Below, piece by piece: positions 6,742 to 11,331 of a DNA stretch of 11,331 nt. The stretch's first letter is position 1. Every line of letters begins with the position of its first letter. The stretch comes from JBLNBU01 sp050260215 (lineage in GTDB: Bacteria > Pseudomonadota > Alphaproteobacteria > Rhodospirillales > Magnetospirillaceae), in the NCBI GenBank assembly GCA_050260215.1, contig JBLNBU010000163.1, positions 1-11,331 of the forward strand, given 5' to 3'. Made by a program: the position numbers and the translations under genes. The notes under the pieces are model-generated. The model saw nothing but the letters and a program-made list of their open reading frames with translations, was not told the origin of the DNA and did no database searches.

Positions 6742-7871
6742 CCCGGTTCTCGTTCCGCCGCACCCTGGCGATGATGGCCAAGGAATTCGTCCAGATGCGG
6801 CGCGACCGCATGACCATGGCGATGATGGTGGGCATTCCGCTGCTGCAGCTGGTGCTGTTCGGCTTTGCCATCAATTCGGACCCCAAGCACCTGCCCACCG
6901 CGGTGCTGGACGCCGACCACGGGGTGTTCGGCCGCTCGCTGCTGGCGGCAATGCAGGCGTCGCGCTACTTCGAGATCACCCGCATCGTGGCCGACGAGGC
7001 CGAGGCCGACCGACTGCTGGCAACCGGCGAGGTGCAGTTCCTGGTCAACATTCCGTCCGACTTCTCGCGCCGGGTTGCCCGCGGCGAGCGGCCGGCCCTG
7101 CTGGTCGAGGCCGACGCCACCGACCCGGCGGCGACCTCGGGCGCGCTGGGGGCCTTGGACGTGGTGTCGCGCACCGCGCTCGACCGCGACCTGTCCGGGC
7201 CGCTGGCCGGCTTGAAGGCGTCGGCGCCGCCGTTCGACCTGCGCGTGCACCGCCGCTACAACCAGGAGGCCGAGACCCAGTACAACGTGGTGCCCGGCCT
7301 GATGGGCGTGGTGCTGGCCATGACCATGGTGATGATGACCGCGCTGGCCGTCACCCGCGAACGCGAGCGCGGCACCATGGAAAACCTGCTGGTCATGCCG
7401 CTGACCCCGCTCGAGGTGATGGTCGGCAAGATCGCGCCCTACGTGGTGGTCGGCTATGTCCAGGTGGCGGTGATCATCATCGCGGCCAAGGTGATGTTCA
7501 GCGTGCCGGTGGTCGGCAGCCTGGCGCTGTTGCTGGTGGCCAGCGTGCTGTTCATCATCGCCAACCTGGCCATCGGCTTCACCTTCTCGACGGTGGCGCA
7601 GAACCAGACCCAGGCCATGCAGCTCAGCTTCTTCTACTTCCTGCCGTCCATGCTGCTGTCGGGGTTCATGTTCCCGTTCCGCGGCATGCCCGGCTGGGCC
7701 CAGACCCTGGGCGAGGTGCTGCCGCTGACCCATTTCCTGCGGGTGGTGCGCGGCATCATGCTGAAAGGCAACGGCCCTGCCGAGATCGCCGGCGAGGTCG
7801 GCGCCATGGCGCTGATCCTGGTGGTCGCCACCTTCGTGGCGGTGCGCCGGTACAAGGAGACACTGGATTAG
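6738..7871 (+). CDS. ABC-2 type transporter permease (YhhJ/YbhR/YbhS-like)
   Basis: The 377-residue inner-membrane permease has one N-terminal helix (about 28-46), a periplasmic domain (about 47-182) and five further hydrophobic segments (about 184-205, 233-254, 258-281, 293-312 and 351-369). This is the usual ABC-2 exporter plan. Family marks are LVLFGFAINSDPKHLPTAV (38-56), the cytoplasmic RERERGTMENLLVMPL (206-221) that couples to the ATPase, and LSGFMFPFRGMP (307-318). The ATG at 6738 overlaps the ATPase stop by 4 bp and has no clear Shine-Dalgarno sequence of its own, so it probably depends on translational coupling. Only one permease gene is present, unlike E. coli ybhFSR, which has two, so a homodimer is likely. 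A weak hairpin lies directly after the stop. Confidence 0.94.
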   Translation: MTRFSFRRTLAMMAKEFVQMRRDRMTMAMMVGIPLLQLVLFGFAINSDPKHLPTAVLDADHGVFGRSLLAAMQASRYFEITRIVADEAEADRLLATGEVQFLVNIPSDFSRRVARGERPALLVEADATDPAATSGALGALDVVSRTALDRDLSGPLAGLKASAPPFDLRVHRRYNQEAETQYNVVPGLMGVVLAMTMVMMTALAVTRERERGTMENLLVMPLTPLEVMVGKIAPYVVVGYVQVAVIIIAAKVMFSVPVVGSLALLLVASVLFIIANLAIGFTFSTVAQNQTQAMQLSFFYFLPSMLLSGFMFPFRGMPGWAQTLGEVLPLTHFLRVVRGIMLKGNGPAEIAGEVGAMALILVVATFVAVRRYKETLD

Positions 7872-7888
7872 CCAAGTCCCGGGCTTGG
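7872..7888 (+). terminator. Weak hairpin after the ABC export operon
   Basis: CCAAG (7872-7876) pairs with CTTGG (7884-7888), extendable inward by a T-G wobble and two C-G pairs. It begins directly after the TAG of the permease gene. There is no T-run, and the next gene starts only 32 bases later, so a terminator role is tentative. Confidence 0.3.
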
Positions 7889-7919
7889 TCCCTTGGGCTT
7901 ACGTCCGTATGATCGGGCC

Positions 7920-9827
7920 ATGGTCGAACGAACCACCCCCTCGCACCTGCTGGCAAAGGCCACGCGGTGCCACGAAGAGGGCAGGCTGACCGAGGCCGAA
8001 GCCCTCTATCGCCGCCTGCTCGACGGGCCTGAGGCGGCCCGCGCCGCCACCCGCCTGGGCCTGATCGTCGAGGGTGGCGACCCGGCCGCCGGCCTGGCCC
8101 TGCACGACCGTGCCGTCGCCCTTGCCCCCGGCCTGGCCGAGGCGTGGTGCAACCGCGGCGACCTGCACTACCGGGGCGACCGGCTGGATGCAGCGCTGGC
8201 CGACTTCCGGCAGGCCGCTCGCCTGGACGCCCGGCTGGCACCGGCCTGGTTCAACCTGGGCAACACCCTGATGGCGCTGGGCCGGCCGGGCGAGGCCGCC
8301 GACGCCTATGGCCGCTGCGCCGAGCTTCTGCCCGCGCATCCGGCGGTGGCGCTGCAGCGGGCGCGCGCCCTGGCCGCCTCCGGCCGCATGGCCGAGGCCG
8401 ACGAAGCCTTCGCCGCCGCGGCGGCACTGGATCCGGCGGCGGCCGAACCGCTGCGGGGACGGGCCGTGGCGCTGCAGGCGCTGGGCCGCATGGCCGAGGC
8501 CGACGACTGCGCCGCCCGCGCGCAAGCCCTGGCCCCCGACAATCCGCTGGCGGCCTTCACCCGCGGCAACGGCCTGTACGCCCAGGGCCTTGCCGCCGAG
8601 GCCGCCCAGCATTTCCGGCGCGCGGTCGAGCTGGCGCCCCGCTTCGCCGAGGCCGCCGCCAACTACCTCAACTGCCTGCACTATCGGCCCGACATGGATG
8701 GCGACACCGTCGCCCATGAGCACCGGCGCGTCGCCGCCGCCTTCGCCCGCCCGCCGTTGCCCGGGGACTTTGCGCCGGCGGGCGGGCGCATTCGGCTGGG
8801 CTATGTGTCCTCGGGCTTTCGCCGCCATCCGGTGGGCATGCTGATCGGGCCGGTGCTGGCCGCCCACGACCGCGGGCGCTTTGCGGTGACCTGCTATGCC
8901 AGCGGCGGGCCGGCCGACGAGGTGACTGCTCGCCTGCGCGGCACGGTGGACGCCTGGCACGACGTCTCGGGCCTTGGCGACGACGCCTTCGCCGCCCGGG
9001 TGCGCGCCGACGGCATCGACGTGCTGGTCGACCTGGACGGCTGGACCGCCGGGAGCCGCCTGCCGGCGTTTGCGGCCCGCCCTGCGCCGGTGCAGGCCAG
9101 CTGGCTGGGCTATCCGTTCACCACCGGCATGGATTGCATCGATGTAGCGGTGATGGACCGCGCCACCGTTCCGGTGGCGGCCGAGACGTGGTTCACCGAA
9201 CGGGTGGCGGTGCTGCCGGTCCGCTTTCCCTATGTGGGCCCGCCCGAGGCCCCGGCTCCGTCAATGCCCCCCGACGGGCCGGTGACCTTCGGCAGCTTCA
9301 ACAACATCGCCAAGCTGACGCCCGCGGTGGCCGCGCTGTGGCGGCGCATCCTGGATTTGGTGCCGGAAAGCCGCCTGCTGCTGAAATGGCCGCACCTTGC
9401 GCAGCCCGAGGTGGCCCGGCGGGTGCGCGAACTGTTCCCCGGCCTGGGCCAGCGCCTGGTCTTGCGCGGCCATTCGGCTCCGGCGGAGCTGCTGGCCGAG
9501 TACGGCGAAGTCGACGTCGCCCTGGACCCGTTCCCCTACAGCGGCTCGGTCACCAGTTGCGAGGCGTTGTGGATGGGCGTGCCGGTGGTGACGCTGCCGG
9601 GTCCGCGCCCGTTCTCGCGCCAGACCCTGTCGGTGCTCGCCGCCATCGGCCATTTTGAGCTGGCCGCCGAGGATGACGACGCCTATGTGGCGCTGGCGGT
9701 GGCCCTGGCCCACGACCGGACGCGGCGGCAATCCTACCGCCGCGGCCTGCGCTCCGCCATGCGCACCGGCGTCGGCGACGCCGTCGCCCTCACCCGGGCC
9801 CTCGAACGGGTATGGGTGGGCTGCTGA
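7920..9827 (+). CDS. TPR-containing GT41 glycosyltransferase, SPINDLY / O-GlcNAc transferase-like
   Basis: The 635-residue protein joins an N-terminal TPR superhelix to a C-terminal GT-B catalytic region of the OGT/SPINDLY type. After a first 32-residue unit (21-52), six consecutive TPRs of exactly 34 residues follow, beginning at 53, 87, 121, 155, 189 and 223. The catalytic half starts at about 290 with LGYVSSGFRRHPVG (293-306), whose His303 matches the catalytic-region His of human OGT. It continues with SWLGYPFTTGMD (394-405), FNNIAKLTP (460-468) with Lys465 in the place of the OGT nucleotide-binding Lys, and LDPFPYSGSVTSCEALWMG (535-553) for sugar-nucleotide binding. It should glycosylate Ser/Thr of a protein recognised by the TPRs, in the cytoplasm. 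In alphaproteobacteria, related TPR-GT proteins such as FlmG modify flagellin, but no flagellin gene is in view, so the substrate is unknown. The ATG at 7920 is chosen over an in-frame TTG at 7893; neither has a good ribosome binding site. Confidence 0.92.
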   Translation: MVERTTPSHLLAKATRCHEEGRLTEAEALYRRLLDGPEAARAATRLGLIVEGGDPAAGLALHDRAVALAPGLAEAWCNRGDLHYRGDRLDAALADFRQAARLDARLAPAWFNLGNTLMALGRPGEAADAYGRCAELLPAHPAVALQRARALAASGRMAEADEAFAAAAALDPAAAEPLRGRAVALQALGRMAEADDCAARAQALAPDNPLAAFTRGNGLYAQGLAAEAAQHFRRAVELAPRFAEAAANYLNCLHYRPDMDGDTVAHEHRRVAAAFARPPLPGDFAPAGGRIRLGYVSSGFRRHPVGMLIGPVLAAHDRGRFAVTCYASGGPADEVTARLRGTVDAWHDVSGLGDDAFAARVRADGIDVLVDLDGWTAGSRLPAFAARPAPVQASWLGYPFTTGMDCIDVAVMDRATVPVAAETWFTERVAVLPVRFPYVGPPEAPAPSMPPDGPVTFGSFNNIAKLTPAVAALWRRILDLVPESRLLLKWPHLAQPEVARRVRELFPGLGQRLVLRGHSAPAELLAEYGEVDVALDPFPYSGSVTSCEALWMGVPVVTLPGPRPFSRQTLSVLAAIGHFELAAEDDDAYVALAVALAHDRTRRQSYRRGLRSAMRTGVGDAVALTRALERVWVGC

Positions 9828-9836
9828 CGCGGCCGC

Positions 9837-9850
9837 TATACGTTCGTATA
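9837..9850. repeat. Perfect inverted repeat TATACG-TT-CGTATA, candidate operator
   Basis: TATACG (9837-9842) and CGTATA (9845-9850) are exact reverse complements separated by TT. It lies 10 bases after the glycosyltransferase stop, in A/T-rich sequence that stands out from the surrounding GC-rich DNA, and is followed by AAAA. It could be an operator overlapping the promoter of the STAS-MCP operon. A terminator role is unlikely because no T-run follows on the + strand. Confidence 0.4.
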
Positions 9851-9904
9851 AAAATGTGAGATTGTTGCGTGACGTTCTGTTATTCCATCCAAGGGTGGGA
9901 GACG

Positions 9905-9922
9905 CGGGGCGCGCCAGCCCCG
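9905..9922 (+). repeat. GC-rich hairpin in the likely leader of the STAS gene
   Basis: CGGGGC (9905-9910) and GCCCCG (9917-9922) form a 6-bp all-GC stem with a six-base loop, 30 bases before the GTG start. It may affect leader RNA stability or translation; it may also be incidental in GC-rich DNA. Confidence 0.3.
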
Positions 9923-9938
9923 GGTCCTGCTTTCTGCC

Positions 9939-9947
9939 AGGGAGGGG
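9939..9947 (+). promoter_or_regulatory. Ribosome binding site deciding the GTG start of the STAS gene
   Basis: AGGGAGGGG ends 4 bases before the GTG at 9952. It is the strongest Shine-Dalgarno sequence in the window. It supports the 102-residue STAS protein rather than the longer open frame that begins at 9655 inside the glycosyltransferase gene. Confidence 0.8.
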
Positions 9948-9951
9948 TCCC

Positions 9952-10260
9952 GTGCAATATCAGGTCAACGCGAGCGGCAGCGAGATCCGCGTTTCACTGC
10001 GCGGCGAGCTCAACTTCCTCGCCAACGAGGACTTCCAGCGCTTCCTCCTTGAGGTCATGCCCAAGGCCTCGGGCATGACCGTGGTGATCGACCTGGCCGG
10101 CATCGGGCGCATGGATTCGGTCGGCCTCGGCCTGCTCTACATCGCCAAGGAGGAATTCGCCGGCATCAAGGCCCCCGTCGTGCTGGCCCGTCCCGCCGAC
10201 GCGGTGTTCCGCCTGCTCGAACTGACCGACGCCGGGAAAAGCTTCGAGATCCGCAGGTGA
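9952..10260 (+). CDS. STAS-domain protein, anti-sigma factor antagonist-like
   Basis: The 102-residue protein is a single STAS domain (SpoIIAA/RsbV type). VSLRGELNFLANEDFQRFL (14-32) is the first strand and helix. VVIDLAGIGRMDSVGLGLLY (44-63) is the diagnostic core, with Asp55-Ser56, where Ser56 is the residue that a partner kinase would phosphorylate. LARPADAVFRLLELTDAGK (78-96) forms the C-terminal part. Such proteins switch partners according to Ser phosphorylation, classically releasing a sigma factor from its anti-sigma kinase. Translation starts at GTG 9952 after a strong ribosome binding site. The stop is 3 bp before the ATG of the MCP gene, and the MCP Shine-Dalgarno sequence lies inside the last STAS codons, so the two are coupled. 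No kinase, phosphatase or sigma gene is visible; they may lie beyond the right edge. Confidence 0.9.
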   Translation: MQYQVNASGSEIRVSLRGELNFLANEDFQRFLLEVMPKASGMTVVIDLAGIGRMDSVGLGLLYIAKEEFAGIKAPVVLARPADAVFRLLELTDAGKSFEIRR

Positions 10261-10263
10261 GCC

Positions 10264-11331
10264 ATGCAGCACCTTCTCTCCCGTTTCTCCATCAGGGGGC
10301 AGATCGCCCTGCTGGTGGTGGTCGCCGGCACCATCTTCGCGATGTCCGGGGCGATCCAGATCGCCGCCAACCATAAGGTCGAGGCCAGCCTGCAGGCTGC
10401 GGCGCTCGAGCGTCGCATCGTCGACCTGGTTACGGAGATGGACATCGGGCTGCTCGAGGCGCGGCGCCACGAGAAGAACTTCATCATCCGCCACGACGCC
10501 GCTTCGCAGAAGGAGCACGCGCAGGCGGTGGCGGCCATGGACAAGGCCCTGGGCGGCCTGGGCGACGCCATTCCGGCGTCTCAGGCCGACAAGCGCGCCC
10601 GGGTGCAGGCGGTGCAGGCCGCGGTCGGGCAGTACGTCGCCGCGTTCCGCACCATGGTCGACCTGCAGAAGAAGGTGGGACTTACCGGCGCCGACGGCCT
10701 GCTGGCCGAAATGGAATCGGCGGCCCGCGACATCGAGACCGGGCTGAAGGGCAGCGACGATCCGCGCCTGCTCAACCGCCTGCTGCGCCTGCGCGCCGCC
10801 CAGCGCGAGGCGCTGGCCGCTCCCACCGCCGCGACCCGCGACGCGGTCGCCAAGGCGGCGGCCGAGCTCGAGGCGGCCTTGCGCGCTGCCGGCGCGCCCG
10901 ACCGCGTCGGCGCCTATCTCACCGCCTTCCAGGCGGCGGCGGACGCCACGGTGGCGGTCGCCCAGGCCGAGAAGGTGATGGTCAAGGCCCACCGCGAGCA
11001 GTTGGAGCCGGCGCTGAACGGGCTCAAGGCCGACAGCCTGCGCGACATGACCGCCGCGAGCGAGCGGGCCGACAGCGTCTCCGCCATGGCCGACCGCCTG
11101 AACGGCGCGGTGATGGGTGGGGGCTTCGTGCTCCTGATGGTGGTCGGCGTGCTGCTGGCGCGGTCGATCTACCGACCGCTGGCCGGCATCACCCGGGTGA
11201 CGCAGCAACTGGCCGCCGGCGACCTGTCGGTCGCGGTCCCGGCCACCGACCGCCGCGACGAGGTGGGCGCGTTGTCGCGTGCCGTCGAGGTGTTCCGCGA
11301 GGGGTTGAAGGAAACCGACCGCCTGCGCCAA
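10264..11331 (+). CDS. Methyl-accepting chemotaxis protein, N-terminal part (3' end outside window)
   Basis: The frame is open for 356 codons from the ATG at 10264 to the window edge with no stop. It contains a first membrane helix (about 13-34), a periplasmic all-helical sensor (about 35-280), a second helix (about 282-299) and a HAMP domain (from about 300, with Pro305 and DEVGALSRAVEVF at 332-344). The signalling hairpin is beyond the edge. The sensor resembles the helical bimodular (HBM) type: LLEARRHEKNFIIR (63-76) matches the first-module motif, GLTGADGLLAEMESAARDIE (139-158) the middle, and LLNRLLRLRAAQREAL (169-184) a weakened second copy. HBM sensors in Pseudomonas bind organic acids or polyamines; the ligand here is unknown. 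AGGTGA at 10255-10260, overlapping the STAS stop, is the ribosome binding site. Pairing with STAS hints at a role other than, or beyond, motility. Confidence 0.93.
   Translation, partial: MQHLLSRFSIRGQIALLVVVAGTIFAMSGAIQIAANHKVEASLQAAALERRIVDLVTEMDIGLLEARRHEKNFIIRHDAASQKEHAQAVAAMDKALGGLGDAIPASQADKRARVQAVQAAVGQYVAAFRTMVDLQKKVGLTGADGLLAEMESAARDIETGLKGSDDPRLLNRLLRLRAAQREALAAPTAATRDAVAKAAAELEAALRAAGAPDRVGAYLTAFQAAADATVAVAQAEKVMVKAHREQLEPALNGLKADSLRDMTAASERADSVSAMADRLNGAVMGGGFVLLMVVGVLLARSIYRPLAGITRVTQQLAAGDLSVAVPATDRRDEVGALSRAVEVFREGLKETDRLRQ

Larger units (their letters stand above)
9828..9951. promoter_or_regulatory. Intergenic region upstream of the STAS-MCP operon
   Basis: This 124-bp gap contains the most A/T-rich segment of the window (about 9836-9890), as expected for the promoter of the STAS-MCP pair. 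It holds a perfect inverted repeat (9837-9850), a GC hairpin in the likely leader (9905-9922) and the ribosome binding site (9939-9947). I could not assign a clear -35/-10, sigma-28 or sigma-54 promoter by eye. Confidence 0.5.

Noticed and set aside
6426..7733. Minus-strand open frame rich in His, Gln and Gly opposite the permease
   Set aside because: It is the composition artefact of antisense GC-rich coding sequence; the permease frame on the plus strand has clear helices and family motifs.
7893..7919. TTG start adding nine residues to the TPR glycosyltransferase
   Set aside because: It is a rare start codon with no Shine-Dalgarno sequence; ATG 7920 is more likely, although support is not strong for either.
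9655..10260. Longer version of the STAS protein starting inside the glycosyltransferase gene
   Set aside because: The extra N-terminus is out-of-frame glycosyltransferase sequence plus intergenic DNA. The strong ribosome binding site at 9939-9947 points to GTG 9952.
9994..11331. Minus-strand open frame at the right edge
   Set aside because: It is antisense to the STAS gene and the MCP, whose plus-strand frame has recognisable membrane, HBM-like and HAMP segments.
1..11331. Mobile element, prophage, CRISPR or defence island
   Set aside because: I found no transposase, integrase, nuclease, phage structural gene, regular short-repeat array or flanking direct repeats, and base composition is uniform apart from short intergenic segments.

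Overview
This is GC-rich DNA of the kind found in an alphaproteobacterial chromosome. The chemoreceptors, cache-domain kinase, PHB-type reductase and SPINDLY-like glycosyltransferase together suggest the Rhodospirillaceae/Magnetospirillum neighbourhood. That placement is inferred from gene content and protein style, not from any database match. Coding density is high. I see no tRNA, rRNA, CRISPR array, transposase, integrase, phage gene or compositional island.

Layout, left to right. The 3' end of a methyl-accepting chemotaxis protein (MCP) runs off the left edge (to 482) and is followed by a strong hairpin (509-537). A stand-alone acetoacetyl-CoA reductase gene (phaB-type, 648-1370) follows. 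It converges, with only 4 bp between stop codons, on a minus-strand pair: a GAF-domain sensor histidine kinase (1721-2953) followed by a SemiSWEET-type sugar transporter (1375-1683). A 133-bp divergent control region (2954-3086) separates that pair from a plus-strand membrane-bound cache-domain histidine kinase (3087-4805). This region holds two inverted repeats, one lying on the kinase ribosome binding site.

Next is a compact three-gene export operon: an HlyD/YbhG-type lipoprotein adaptor (4862-5821), an ABC ATPase (GTG start at 5818) and an ABC-2 permease (ATG at 6738). The genes overlap by 4 bp at each junction. A 635-residue TPR/GT41 protein of the SPINDLY/O-GlcNAc-transferase type follows (7920-9827). 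A 124-bp AT-richer intergenic region with a perfect inverted repeat then leads into a small STAS-domain protein (9952-10260, GTG start). This is tightly coupled to a second MCP (10264 to the right edge, cut in the HAMP domain).

How the parts fit together: most of the window is signal input (two MCPs, two histidine kinases without response regulators, one STAS switch protein), mixed with one export pump, one sugar carrier, one storage-polymer enzyme and one protein glycosyltransferase. I found no clearly novel multi-gene defence or mobile system. The items most worth a second look are the STAS-MCP gene pair, the palindrome over the ribosome binding site of the cache kinase, the kinase-SemiSWEET pair, and the TPR-GT41 protein with its phase-perfect repeats.
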